This document shows, piece after piece, positions 1 through 12,150 of a stretch of DNA of 64,000 nt. The notes under the pieces were generated by a model that was not told the origin of the DNA, ran no database searches, and saw only the letters and a program-made list of their open reading frames with translations. The stretch is from Sipunculus nudus (Eukaryota; Annelida; Sipuncula; Golfingiida; Sipunculidae): contig CM049314.1 of assembly GCA_026874595.1 (NCBI GenBank), positions 8,422,729-8,486,728 of the forward strand. Reading direction: 5' to 3'. Made by a program: the position numbers and the translations under genes. The stretch's first letter is position 1, and every line of letters starts with the position of its first letter.

Positions 1-632
1 TCCTCAGCAGTTACAGCAAAAAAACGTGCCATGGTCAAAGTTGGGCAAAATTTAAGGTACCAATTTTTTATTTTTGCTAATATTTTAAAAAATTTAAAAG
101 ATTTTGATCTAATTTTGGGTATACAATTTAATTTTGATTAATAAAAGTAATATTACTGGAAAAAAAGTGCTTAGCTTTAACAAGTTTTGTGTTAAGTGAT
201 AAAATTTCTTTCCTGATTATTTACAAAATGCATTATGTTTGGGCCCATAACTTTTTTAAATTATATAATACAGACCTAATTTCTGGCATGTACATAGGAA
301 TTATATAGAGGATTATTTATAGGAAATATGAGGAAAAACAGATGAGTGGTTTTGATATTAGGCAGTCCTGAAGTGTGAAAATAGGTTTTTAATAAAAAAT
401 TGAGGTTTTTCCTTAATTTCTCAAAGGAATGAAGTCGCAGAGACCCGGTTTTCGGCTTGGTAGGAGAACTTGGGGACATCTAACATTATGCTGAATTTTG
501 GATTCCTAGGTCTTACGGTTTCAAAACGTGCCACATCTACGGACGGACGGACGGACGGACGGACAGACGGACGGACGACGGACAATGGACCACGACTATA
601 GCTCAGATGACTTATAGTCAGCTGAGCTAATA
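1..632 (+). repeat. Right end of a dispersed repeat: (ACGG)n run plus terminal hairpin
   Basis: The segment is truncated by the window edge. An ACGG/GGAC tetranucleotide run (about 540-582) is followed by a strong hairpin at 599-629: arm TAGCTCAG (599-606), an unpaired A, TGACT (608-612), a 3-nt loop, AGTCA (616-620), an unpaired G, then CTGAGCTA (622-629). The phrase AACGTGCCA occurs near both ends of the visible part (about 24 and 525), which suggests an internal unit. A related TATAGCTCAGATGA end occurs at 43606-43630. Terminal hairpins after tetranucleotide runs are typical of Helitron-like non-autonomous elements in bivalves, but assigning this copy to that class is inference. No coding sequence is seen. 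Confidence 0.6.
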
Positions 633-3600
633 ACAGACTTCAAACAACCTGCCATCCTGCTGCTTAAAGGCCTACCATGTTAATCTAACCATGTCATTCA
701 ATGAATCTACTATGCCGCGTGGGTTTTACAAAACATATGACTGTATGTAAGAGGCTAATCAAAACTTTCATGCAAGTCAATGGTGTTTCTAATCTAACGG
801 GAAATTTGTAAGCAAAAAGTGAATGAAAAGCATGCTCACATCAATCCTTTGAAACCCAGCCTTTGTAAACAAGGTTTTCATAACAAGATCATATCTTTAA
901 GGTTTTCTCAAAAGCTCAAGACCACGTAAAATTAGTATTCCCTGTGGATATTGATGTTACCAGTGCGTCAGAAGCAGCCCCTCTCAATATGATTCAAAGT
1001 ATTTCACACCGCTTCTGCTGTTGTAACCTGAACCATAACCTCTGTCAAAAAGAGAAGCTTTCAAGTTTTTTTTTCTCCTGATGTGTGGCTGATTGTTCCG
1101 TCTTTGCCTGCCCTCAAGGGTATACCTCCATCATCTGCTGATTTCTGATCCTGCCCATGTCCACAATTGGATGTCAGTTAATTATTATATTCATCCGGAC
1201 TAAATGAGTTAGCAACCAAAAAGGACTAATTACAAATTTATCTTCTGTTTTAATTCTAGATATATATTTCCCATAGGTCATGCTTTCTATTTTTCATATG
1301 GAATTACTTTTTCACCTGAATTCAGCATAAAATTGGCCTATTTCATATAAATGTAAAATATGAAACTGTTGAAGACCTAATAAAATTGAAACTAAATGAA
1401 AATGTGAGAGAAGAAAGATAACAGTTACATGCAGTTCTCTTTGCCGTATGGCAAAAAATCTGAATGATTTATATTTTGATGTAAAGATTGTAAAAAATAC
1501 ATTCTGGAAAGTGGGGGACGTAGTGGCAATTTTTATCTGTCGATATTAATTAACTACTATTAAAAAATCTTTCAAGAAAAGAAAATGTATAATTCATACA
1601 TGAAGCAAACAATGCCCTACCAAATGATTTAAAGGTGCCCATTAGCCTATCTTTTGAAAAAGAACTTGTGTAATTTCTGGCTTCCTTTGTGTATATATTA
1701 ATGATCTTAGGTCAATTTGGTTGTGAAAAGTTCTTATTACACCTTTGTGAAGAATGTATAAACTTGTTCATAAACAACATGTTTGTAAACACAGCAATGT
1801 TGACCAACGGGAAAAAAATGTAACCTAAGGTGGTAGGTTGCATATATGCGGAGGTAGAGAGGTTACTTGTTGCAAAATGACATTTGCAAAGCTCTGGGTT
1901 ATATGACTTGCAGCCATATGCCCTTGTTGAAATTTTTTTTATTATTATGGCGTTCCCCCTGTATTTTATAAACATGTTGATAAAAACAAAACAAACAGCC
2001 TGTGTGCAGTGATATCCACATTTTGTGGTCTATTTTTATAAAAGCTCCGAGGATTTACCTTTATTTTATAAAGGTCAGACAGGTGATTCAGCCCCTTTAA
2101 GTACAGGGCAGGACATGACCTCATCCGTTTAAACACGGTCTTTGGTTTTCTGAGTGAAAAACACTGCACACTGATACTTGAGTGAGGTCTGGCAGCCACT
2201 GTATTTACAACCTGGAAACCCAGATTCTATACCTCATGATATTAATATCAGTAAGGAACCTGTGCAGTCGTAATGTAAATTATGACAGTTTTCTGTTCCA
2301 TTCCTCAACTGTGCACAGTGCATGACAACAAAAACAAAGATAATTCTGATATTAAGGAGATGCTGTTTTAAACTTTATGGCATCTTGACACAGGGATGGA
2401 AGGCCTCCATCTCAATAGCCATTACGCTATGACACAGAGGGTAGTAAAAAATTATCCAATTATGGCTATGGGTATCTCCTTGCATATTGGGGTAATTCGA
2501 TTGCTTAAATGACCTCTATATACGATTAACGATGGCAGGAAGATATGGAACTTCTGGCAAAGCACATGATATATACAAAATTGTTTTTATTTTACATGTC
2601 ATACTGGATATAAGATGGTCAACAGCTGAGGAGAAAGGATAAATATACACTAAAAATTGCAGAAACAACTTGTGATCCATGATAGCACTGTCAAAAATCT
2701 ATCTTGATAACCATGTCTCATATTAAATTATTCATGGTCACTAAACTAATTATAAGAAATAATTACCAAGTACTGAATTTTTGTACAAAATTACCTGCAA
2801 GGCTTAGTTTTTTATATAAAATGAATAAGATGCCACTACAAACAATAAACTTTCCAAGTTGCTAATAAATCAATTGAATGTATAAACTCATTAAATAAGA
2901 AACAAAGTTTGTAACAAAACAAATTTGGCCTCAGTCTATTTAGTATAGGGAGGAATTGTTCAAAACAGGTTTGGAATGAGACAGGTTTCATCCACTAAGT
3001 GTCGTTTCACCGCTTTTGTTGTTTGACTGATGTCATGTTTTGATTGATATGCAGCTGATCTGATCAATTCCCTGAATGACGCACATAATCCTACCCTTTT
3101 TTCCTATTACTATGATTGAATTTGTTTTGCTGTCTCAAATGATATGTCATTCTCAGCTTTAGTCATTAATTTTCATCACCATGAAATACCACTCATAACG
3201 AGTCCACCGTAAAGACAGTAAAAAGCAAGGTGTCACATTCTTTTGTCTTCCCATGTTTCCAGGCCTCAGATTTTACAATTAAGCAGAACCATATGCTGAC
3301 TGATAATAATATTCAAGTTAATTTCAGTTCAAGTCAGCCAGTTAAATATAGAATTAACAGAGATGTCAATCTGAAAGTGTTATTGTGATATCATGCTGGT
3401 CGCAGGTGTATAGAATGATTACAAGGGTATTTTTATCAGTTCCTTGCCTGGCATCTGCACTGAATATGAAACCCCCTTAAAATCAGCAAAAAGGAGAAAT
3501 ATATACACATTGTTACAGGAAATGAGTCTGACTTGTTTCTTGTCTGCACTTGGTAAGTTTAGAAAACTGATCATCTGGAGTAAGAGCCAGTTCTTTTTCA

Positions 3601-4595
3601 CAGAAACCCAATCATCTCAAAAGGTTGTCCCTAATTTGTTCCATCCAAGTTTGGTGTAATGGAGACATCCCAGTTCTTTCCGGAGATAACTCCACACTTA
3701 CTCTGGACATGCATACAGACTTCACATTCTAACTCTGGTCTTTTAAACAATACAAACTACTGGTATATCATTTCTTTATTTCTGAAAGACAGTAGTCGAA
3801 CATTGCCCAAGAAAAATGTTAAATATGATATATACTATGCCTGGTAGACCAAACAAAATTTCTTCCCTGCTGACAAATTATTTTTCAGTAATGATGACCT
3901 CGTTGTTTTGTTCTTGTCTTGACCATTTCTCTACAGTCTGTTTCCTACAGGTAATCCAAAACCTTTTATGGTACTTTCTGTAGGTGATGACTGTAACATT
4001 AATTTCCTAGTAATCTTGATATGTAATATAGGTTTGCAGGTCAAGAGTATTTACTTGGTACATATGTCAATATAAAAAAAATCATATCCTGATGTTTTAT
4101 ACTACAAAGTAATATGTATGTAATGAATCATGATACTTTAAACAGAGTAAAATAAATTTCTTTATATTATGATTCCCTAAGTAAAAGTAAAATATATTCT
4201 GATGAATTAAGTCATTATAAGTAATATATATGTCAGTAACGGTAAAACATATTCTAACACACTATTTTTATGAGTATTACACATCCTGTTGAACAGTGAT
4301 ATTACAAAAAATTAAAGAGTAATGTAAAAGAAAGAGATAAGGTGATATTTACCTAGATTTTTTTTTTATCTGGAAGCCGTGTATGTTATCAAGTGAATGT
4401 AGTGGCAGACTGACATATGTTTCAGGTATTATTTCTGTATTAAATTGTGGAAGAAATGTTCCAACATGCATTGAAGTTTCAATTTGATCAAAATTTCAAC
4501 AGGAACTACAGAAATAGTTTGCTATAGGCTAATGGGATCTTTAGAACTGAAAATATATATGCAATATGTTTGATTTGAGAGAATATCTGATATTA

Positions 4596-4600
<5 letters not shown>
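633..4600. other. Upstream non-coding DNA, no gene seen
   Basis: AT-rich sequence. The open frames are all under about 90 codons, overlap on both strands and show no domain, signal or codon pattern that I recognise. Around 4080-4270 there is a loosely repetitive AAGTAAAATATATTCT-like stretch. It probably lies 5' of the receptor gene or in an unspotted upstream intron. Confidence 0.6.
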
Positions 4601-4648
<48 letters not shown>

Positions 4649-4862
4649 GAGGGATAGAGAAAAAGGATAGAAAGAGGAAGGGAAAAAGAGAGAGAGAAGA
4701 GAAAGAGGGACAGAGAAAAAGAGAGAGAGATAGACAGACACAAAGAGAAAAGGAAAGAAAGAGGGAAAAAGAGAAAAAAGAAAGAGAAAGACAGAAACAG
4801 AGAAAGAGACAAACAGAGAAGAAAAGAAGAGGGAGAGGGAGAGATAAAGAGACAGAAAAATA
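4601..4862 (+). repeat. (GA)n microsatellite and purine-rich tract
   Basis: Nearly pure AG dinucleotides at about 4601-4646, followed by about 215 nt of degenerate GA/AAAG-rich sequence. The strand is almost entirely purine. Open frames run through it in several registers, giving Arg/Glu-rich on plus and Ser/Leu/Phe-rich on minus. These are composition artefacts. Confidence 0.95.
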
Positions 4863-6798
4863 AGGCAACAGACAGACTCGTTCATTGATTCCCTGAGGGA
4901 AACCATAATAACTTTGGAAGACTATGAGTTGATCAGGATAAACTCTACCATAATTGTACCAAATAAAGCGGCCATAGAAAACAGCCCAGCACAGTGCCTA
5001 TTTACACCATTACAAACCATTATATCACACTACTCTATATCCCAGTTTCCCACTGATACAGAGCACATACAGGCCCAGGTAGAGCCCCAAATAACCCCAA
5101 CCAATCAATAAGTCATTCCAACACCAACCAACCACAGGTGGTGTGGATAAGTCCCAAATCCTGCCAATAGATGGCAGCACAGAAGATAACACCATTATAT
5201 GACAGAGAGTTGCCAATCACAGCAAGCACAGCATTTCCCGCCTGTGGGCAGCAGCTGGGTCTGTACCTAGGTGGGAAGACTAGAGAATAGGTGAGCAGTC
5301 CCACATGTCTCATCAGGACTTTGAGGAGGACAGGTAGTGATCAGTTTTACCACCAGCCAGTCTACAGTGACCACTTGCTGGAAAAGCCAGGGATTATTAA
5401 ACAAGCCTGCCCCCAGCAACACCTACAAACTGACAGCACCTGAAGGAATGAGCAGTACTGTAGAAAGAGCAGAGCACTGCCTGTAGATAACAGTACTGTG
5501 AAAGGAAGTAAAGTTCTGCTTGGGGAAAGTTAACAGGAATTCTACCAATAAGAATTAATTATAAATATATAAAAAATGAGTTTATCATTTTAGAATTTTT
5601 AGAAAAAAATGTTGAAATAACAAAGAAGAGACTAACAGAACCTCAGCAAGTGCATCTTGATCTTAAACTTGCAGATTAATTACATTCACTCATTATTATG
5701 TTGTATTTGAAGAATGACAGTTGTCAATGAGAGTTATCTCTTTTTTTCAAAATCATGGTAAAACGTTACACCGGTGAACAGACGACATACTGGATTCATG
5801 AAATTCTGAGAAGATGACTGGATTAAATACCAGAGTACTGACTTAAGAATTGTCAAGAAGGAATACTCCTGTACACAGTAAATAACTAAAAAGAACAAAG
5901 AAATCACTGGGGAATTACAAAGATTAGTGCATTTCAAGGAAACCAAACAAACACCGACTAAAGGTTTTACACCAACTGACACAGTTAGCCTCTCGTCTCA
6001 ACATGCTAATCTGGTCACTGTTAGTTGGAAGAAATGGATCTAATTCAAGGTAATGATCATGAAATTTCCTTTGCATGTTGTTTCACTTTTTACATTACAT
6101 CTGCAGCAATTCTAGAAAATTAGAACAGACCTTTCCAGTGTGTTGGCGAGATAATATAGTGGGTGGAGTGGATGTCATTTCATCAAATTATATACCTGGT
6201 ATTCAGAGTGTGTGACATTAGAGGTAAGCACTTAGAGCTAAGCAAAGTGGATTCATCCATTCAGCCAGGATCGTTTAATATGTGGGTTTGATTTACAAAC
6301 CAAAATACCTAATAATCATATTTGTAACTGACAACACGACAAAGCAAAGTCTCTTCTACTCATTTACTGTAGGAATTATGAAGGACACGCAATACTCCTG
6401 CTGATGTGATCACACAAGAACCGCCAAATTCATGACACTGTGGAATATTTCCTAAGTACAAGACAACTATAAGTACATCAAGGTATGTATCAATTATTCA
6501 TCTGGTAAATAAATGAAAACATTAAACTTAATGCTTATGTCTGAAGTTCAAGTCAAATTTAAACACAGAAGAATTACTGAAGCCAATGATGCAGGTGAAA
6601 AAGCTTAATGAAAATATGTATGATGATTAAAGACAGATCCTTTTTGGCTAATTAAAGGGAAAAACATATAATCTAAGAATTTACAAGGCAGTTTTTACAT
6701 TTCTGAATAGTCACAAATAAACCACACCATATCTGTTACATAAATATTGTGCATAAATTTGTGTATCATATTAATAATGTGTATTTAATCAATATCAG
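4863..6798 (+). other. Probable 5' flank of the receptor gene; possible leader exon
   Basis: No coding sequence is recognised. Three donor-like sites lie on the gene's strand: CAAG/GTAATG (GT at 6050), GAG/GTAAGC (GT at 6224) and AAG/GTATGT (GT at 6483). An acceptor-like AATATCAG ends at 6798. One of these could end a non-coding first exon spliced to an exon starting at 6799. This is inference from splice-site shape only; I cannot place a transcription start. Confidence 0.25.
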
Positions 6799-7083
6799 GT
6801 GGCAAAAATAAACCGAAAGTCCCCAGAAGTTAAAAAGACACTGGCTCAGCAGGAATACCAAGTACCTCTATGTATCATCAGTGCTGGTCCCTGTTAACAA
6901 GATGCGTAACCAGGAGACACCAAAGACACCATGAGTAAAAATTAAGCCAACTACAGCCCCTCTCTGTACACCAGCATTACGACACTGGTTCTCCAGGGTT
7001 TGAGCTGACAATGGATTTAAAGCCAGTAACGGTCCTGTGAAGTGCAAAATCTACTGCAGAAAAGCTTGCAGAAAGCACGACCA
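6799..7083 (+). promoter_or_regulatory. Likely 5' leader of the receptor mRNA with three upstream ORFs
   Basis: Three short ATG-initiated frames precede the receptor start. They are 6902-6934 (10 codons plus TGA), 6931-6945 (4 codons plus TAA, overlapping the previous stop as ATGA) and 7011-7040 (peptide MDLKPVTVL). All have A at -3; the last also has G at +4, a strong context. The receptor frame itself is closed upstream by TAA at 7027-7029, so coding cannot extend further 5' without splicing. If the leader is transcribed as drawn, the uORFs should reduce or gate translation. The leader boundaries are inferred. Confidence 0.4.
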
Positions 7084-7621
7084 ATGCTCTACAGCAACAG
7101 CTCCTTTACTGTGCCAGCAGGACCTATTATCAGCATGGCTAACCACTCAGATTTAACCAGTCAGTCCCAAAATGGAAATGGAATTTACAATCTTGCCAGT
7201 GATTTTATGGATGAAAAGAACTATTCAAGTATACCAATAGGTGGAATTCTTAACATTACATCAGAGGGTGATGAGCCAACCACTTCCACGCAGTTGTTAA
7301 GGACAACAGAAATGACAAGCTTGTCATATGATTTTTATGTAAACCAGACAAGCACAGCCAATGTGTGGTCTAACTTAACTTTCAATAATTCTGCCAACGG
7401 TACCAACACAACACAGGATCATTTTGCCCCAAAATGGTGGATCCTTACGCTTTCTGTGATAATACTAGCTACAGCCATGGGCAATATTCTCGTGTGCCTT
7501 GCCGTGTATTGGGAGCGCCGCTTACAGAATATGACCAACTATTTCTTGATGTCACTAGCAATAGCTGACCTCCTTGTAGCAGTTTTGGTCATGCCCCTGG
7601 GAATGGTGATAGAAATATATG
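7084..7621 (+). CDS. HTR2-like: 5-HT2-like serotonin receptor, exon 1 (N-terminus, TM1, TM2)
   Basis: This is the first coding exon of an 825-residue class A GPCR. Residues 1-117 form a Ser/Thr/Asn-rich extracellular N-terminus with nine N-glycosylation sequons (N5, N20, N46, N57, N87, N97, N101, N105, N108). There is no obvious cleavable signal peptide. TM1 spans about 118-143 and contains GNILV with N1.50 = N134. ICL1 reads [10 protein letters not shown]2 spans about 152-176 and contains [20 protein letters not shown] with D2.50 = D162. This TM1-ICL1-TM2 block closely resembles 5-HT2 receptors. The exon ends at G180, codon phase 1, on donor G/GTAAGT. ATG 7084 is the most 5' in-frame start but has a poor context (C at -3, C at +4). 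ATG 7135 (residue 18) has A at -3 and G at +4, so an 808-residue form starting there is equally plausible. The neighbouring half of the gene is exon 2 at 35813. Confidence 0.9.
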
Positions 7622-7713
7622 GTAAGTTTTTTATTTGTGATATTATTTTTGGTAAGTTATTTTTTTTTGGTTATATTGTCTTTGATAAGTTATTTTCTGT
7701 TATATTTTTTTAA
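7621..7713 (+). other. Tandemly duplicated splice-donor segment at the exon 1/intron boundary
   Basis: GGTAAGTT occurs at 7621 and again at 7651, with a decayed third copy (GATAAGTT) at 7684. T-rich spacers of about 30-33 nt separate them. The second donor lies exactly 30 nt after the first. Its use would add ten hydrophobic residues in frame after Y179 and still join exon 2 at phase 1. If the intron is retained, the frame stays open for 30 more residues, to TAA at 7711-7713. That would give a receptor truncated after TM2. The duplication is visible; its use is untested. Confidence 0.55.
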
Positions 7714-8245
7714 TTTATGATACATATATTTTGGCCTCTGAATGGGGGATATGTCCACCACAGCTCCTTCCGGACTTTCTTCCAGACTGATAATCAATTT
7801 AAACATGGATCAACACAAATGGATCTAAATAAAGCCACTTTATATTCCCCTCTCACAAAATGTTTTTGTGAAATACATAATGAATAAGAGCTCTAAAAAA
7901 TGACATCCACTTCTTATTTTTAAATGTATGAAGGATATGAGACAAGAAATGTAAGGATTTGTCCTGCTCATTTTATTTCATTCTAGTCATGACAATTTTA
8001 CCTCATAAATGTTCCTGCTTTGTAACTTCTGAGTGTGTGTTTTATGTGATCCCCTCTGACAAACTAATAATGGCCTTTTATGAGTCACTGAGAGGTTATT
8101 GATATATTCGAGATATGGAGTGCTTTCTATGAATAGAGAGACCACTTGATTCATGAGATAATAGGAGCAGTCAAGTGTCTGATATTCAAGAGTATTTATG
8201 TTGAAACATGTTTCACAGTATAAATGTGCAGTGATTTTGAGTGTT

Positions 8246-10264
8246 CCTATATATATATATATATACATAACCTGACTTACTGACCTAGAATCTCTGATGT
8301 GAAGTCAACTGACAAAGTTTTCAACATATGGGATGACAGTGAAGCTAAAATATATACACACTCTGTGCTATCAAATCTGTGGAGCAAGTTATCGTGATGA
8401 GATCAACTGACAAGTTCTTCGATAACCCATCCTACACAAAACAGCCTATGACATCTCTATGAGGGCTGTGCTTTGGTTCCAATTTGAGTCTAAAGGAGTC
8501 CTGCAAGGCAGGTTATATATGGATGCCAAGTATCTGTGTTCTGCCTTCGACCTGGCCCTGGCATCAAAGGGCGCACTGATATTAACATAACGTGTGAAAC
8601 ACTAGTTGGCCTTTAATTTTTGGGTTCTGAAGCTTTTGTGTCTACGTACACTCTTCAGTATGTGTTGACTGTCCCAGCACTGGCAGGGCTTGTAGTCTGT
8701 GAACAGCAACAGCCCTGCTTTTACCTAAATAAACCTACAATTGAAGCTGACCTGAAGAATATACAGAGCTTCCAACAATTTTACATAACGGCAACTGAGC
8801 TGATCAGCATACTTAATATAGTAAATTCAAATTTAAATCAACTACAAAGCCAGTAACTTCACATTCCTTCTAACTTGATTTCCCTGAGACCCTGTCTGTA
8901 AGAAAATGGCGAGCTTGGTTGAAATAAAGACTGAATATATAAACATAATATAGACATTTCTTCCAACTACAAATGCTACTGACCCTGTCCTGAGGAAAAT
9001 GGTAAGCTGAACTGAAATAAGGACTTTAAACAAGGACTGTTTATTTCATCAGCTATAAATGTCTCTAAAACCCTAAGTAGAAGAAAGTAATAAGTTGGCC
9101 AGAAGTGAATACTTAACAGCTTGATTTGTACTCTTCCCACTGAAAATGCTTGGTCCAGAAAAGCCTAGAAAGCTGTGCTAAACAGTAAACTTCATCATCA
9201 TCATCATCATCATCAAATAATTTTGTTAGGGATTGAGCAGGACCATGGACCATGACAAATTGCAGGCCTGGCCTGCTCCTTCGCCAAAGTAAATGCATAG
9301 CAGTTCTAATTCCATTAATGGCTCAAAATATATTAAGTGAAAAACGAAGAATAAGATAATGATCATAACTCAAGATAGGTTGCAATGTGCACAGATTCAT
9401 CACAAAAATTCCATGGTTGATAAACTGTAGTGTTTAATTAAACCTTCATTCTTGTGAGTTTAGCAGATTTCATACAGCGTCCTAATTTGTATTCACAATG
9501 AAGTGCACATTGGATTTTATATAGTGAACTCCTTTGTATTTCCTGTAAATACTTGACATACCTGGAAGCTAAATCATATTCACTAAACATTCTCCCTGTT
9601 CACTAAATTAGATGATATTACATAAAATTATGATCTCTTTGATGAAGACGATACTGTGAATGTGCATGTGAGATTCAGTCAGTATGTATTCACACTAGAA
9701 ATCCACGGGATGACAAATTACTATATGGGAATAAGCAGTTAACAAGTACCAGCTGTGCCTACTGGCCTACCTTACTCATATAGGGGAGGTTCTACTCGGC
9801 TGGCCACAGACACTTATATCATGGATAAAAAACAAACATACATGACAGAGGTGGAGGCAGTTTTGCTTAATTAACTTAATTACCAGGTAAATCAGTACCA
9901 TAAGGTTGGTAAATACAGCACTTGATGTCAAAGTCATCAGCACATAAAACTAATAATCACCCAGGAAGTTCATGTTGACATAACTATAAATCACTATTCT
10001 GCCTTCTCAGGAGCTGATGCATGAAAATATACTGTATTCTTGTTTTGATTCTACTCAATACACTTTACAAAAACAGTTAAAGTAAAACTTTATACAGTAC
10101 ATATAATTTCAGTGTTATTAATGTATATTTACAGTGAAACTTACAAACAGGACCTCATGTTAGCTGGAGGTTTTAATAACGATATACATTTGTCTGGGAC
10201 CAAACATTATGGTCATCTTAGTGGGTGGTCATAATACCAGGGTGTTGGTCAGGCCAGATTTCAC

Positions 10265-10290
<26 letters not shown>
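8246..10290 (+). repeat. Microsatellites and a decayed tandem duplication in the intron
   Basis: (TA)n lies at about 8249-8267, (CAT)n at about 9192-9215 and (TA)n at about 10268-10290. At about 8868-9030 a segment of roughly 100 bp is present twice in diverged form: 'ACCCTGTC...GAAAATGG...GCT...TGAAATAA' occurs at about 8889-8925 and again at about 8983-9020. The (CAT)n reads as poly-Asp on the minus strand, which is not a gene. Confidence 0.7.
10130..10268. mobile_element. Pogo/Tigger-type MITE (139 bp)
   Basis: Starts TACAGTGAAA (10130-10139) and ends TTTCACTGTA (10259-10268), a perfect 10-bp inverted pair that includes a TA at each end. The TA dinucleotides fit the target-site duplication of Tc1/mariner/pogo elements. 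The CAGTGAAA terminus and the internal GTGGTCATAATACCAGGGTG-like phrase fit short pogo-derived MITEs as I remember them from invertebrates. It has no coding capacity. Confidence 0.65.
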
Positions 10291-10295
<5 letters not shown>

Positions 10296-12150
10296 TTACA
10301 CACTGCATCATGTGTTGTTGAATCAGTGTTGATTTTTTGTATGTTTTGGATAAAAATGCCAAACCTTTCTCTTAATCTGATAAACTCTATATTATTGTAC
10401 AAGTAAACATCATTACAACAACATCAGTATATCAGATTTTATTTATATAACTGTGAGAATATAAACTGATTGTTTAATCAATGACAGTGCATGGTGGCAG
10501 ACTTTACTAATCATATCTAATATACAAGACTTATTCCAGTAAAGACAAACCATACAAAATGATTATTCAGCTGTGAGGAATCAAAGCAAACTGAGCAGGA
10601 TTAATGAAAACCATTAATCTAATTGTACTTTTCTTCAATCTTACCCCAAGAAGTAAAATGCAATTACCTGAACATAAAACACTGGGTCAGAGATGCATTA
10701 TTCAACAATGAGAACCTCAAATATAATTAACCTTGGAATATAGCAGTCTGTAACTGGAACAATATACACTGTTATTGCCTTAATATCCAGGTCTTAGTCA
10801 GTTTAATACTTATATACTAATAATACTGATAAGTTAACTGATAATAAGGAGAAATAATATGAGACTTTGGTGTAAGGAATTCTGTATGACATCAAAACTG
10901 TATCCCATTTAGACAGATTTTATGTAAATTAGTAAAAATGCAGTATCCTTGATTCAAACTTGCCTAACATTCAAAACTTAAAATCAATTTGAAACTGTAG
11001 CTGTACATCATATCTAAGTAAACATACGTACTTATCAAGGCTAAACTGAGAAGATAACAATGTTATCTAAAGATATTCTTAGATGAATCACAAAGTTTCA
11101 GTGGAGCTAATACAGAAGTTTGATTATTTAAACAAGTTTAATCAATGGAAATATAATTGAAGCCACAGAAAAAGTACCCAGTTAACCCTGCTCTCATCAG
11201 CAATTAATTTACTGACAATCTTAACCTTCATTGGAAGATTGCAAGATGAAAAAGAATTATCCTGTGGGTCAATTGGTCTTGGATTTCATTGTGTCAATTA
11301 TTTCTCTAATGATCTTGGCCCTGGCATCAACTAGGTGGTCCTCACTTCAAAGACGAGATTCATCATATTCTGCCACATTTCACATTGTAATTAGGAGCCT
11401 GGGGCACATTTAGGAAGACCTATGGGCACACTGGCCAGGAAGCCAGCATTTTCATTACCACAGTTATGTTCATAACAGAAGCTTATGAAGTCCAAGGTAC
11501 ATTCAAAAATTGTAACTTTACATCAATGATTTTCTTGAAGACCTTAAGGATCATGACTGACACTGGTCAGAATAAATTATTTTCTTGATCTTAAACAGTT
11601 TTATTATGTAGTGAGAAATGTTAAAAGACAAAGTCCTCCTGCTTTGCTTTGTAAATTATTTTGTCACTTAAATCTTTATTTGAAATTAAGCCATCTAGAA
11701 GGAAAAATTATTACTCATCCTAACTCCGAAAACCAGTGTATCAACCATTGATTTTTAGTGTGCATGAAGTTATATTTTTGCCATGATATCTTGTTACATG
11801 AATATCTCTTTAATTTTTTTTCTTTTTGTCATTTCATTCAATGATTAACAAACTCTTCTGTCCCGTTGGTTTTCTTCACATATCATGTCTAATCAAGGCA
11901 TTTCCCTGTCAATGTTCTTTTTTAATTTGCTATTATTATAAACTAGTGATATGATCAGCAACTGTCTGATTTAAAGAACAAGGCCTACAGGCCTAATGCG
12001 AACCTGTGCAAAGTTTGGGAATATGAATGGAGGTTTATTTTTAAAATTTAATATTGATCCTTTCAAGTCCTGCATATCTACCTTAGTCATTATGATTTCC
12101 GCAAAATGGACATTTCGGACCTGCAAGTTTCAGACTAGGACATTTTAAAA
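10291..12150. other. Intron interior, no feature seen
   Basis: AT-rich, with no open frame above about 61 codons and no recognisable repeat family. Confidence 0.6.

Noticed and set aside
4522-4906. Ser/Leu/Phe-rich and Arg/Glu-rich frames of 87-121 codons
   Set aside because: They are translations of the (GA)n tract in several registers on both strands.
7042-7083. Extension of the receptor N-terminus upstream to a GTG at 7042
   Set aside because: GTG is not a normal eukaryotic start, and the frame is closed by TAA at 7027. ATG 7084 or 7135 is preferred.
9113-9298. Minus-strand frame with seven Asp
   Set aside because: The Asp run is the (CAT)n microsatellite.
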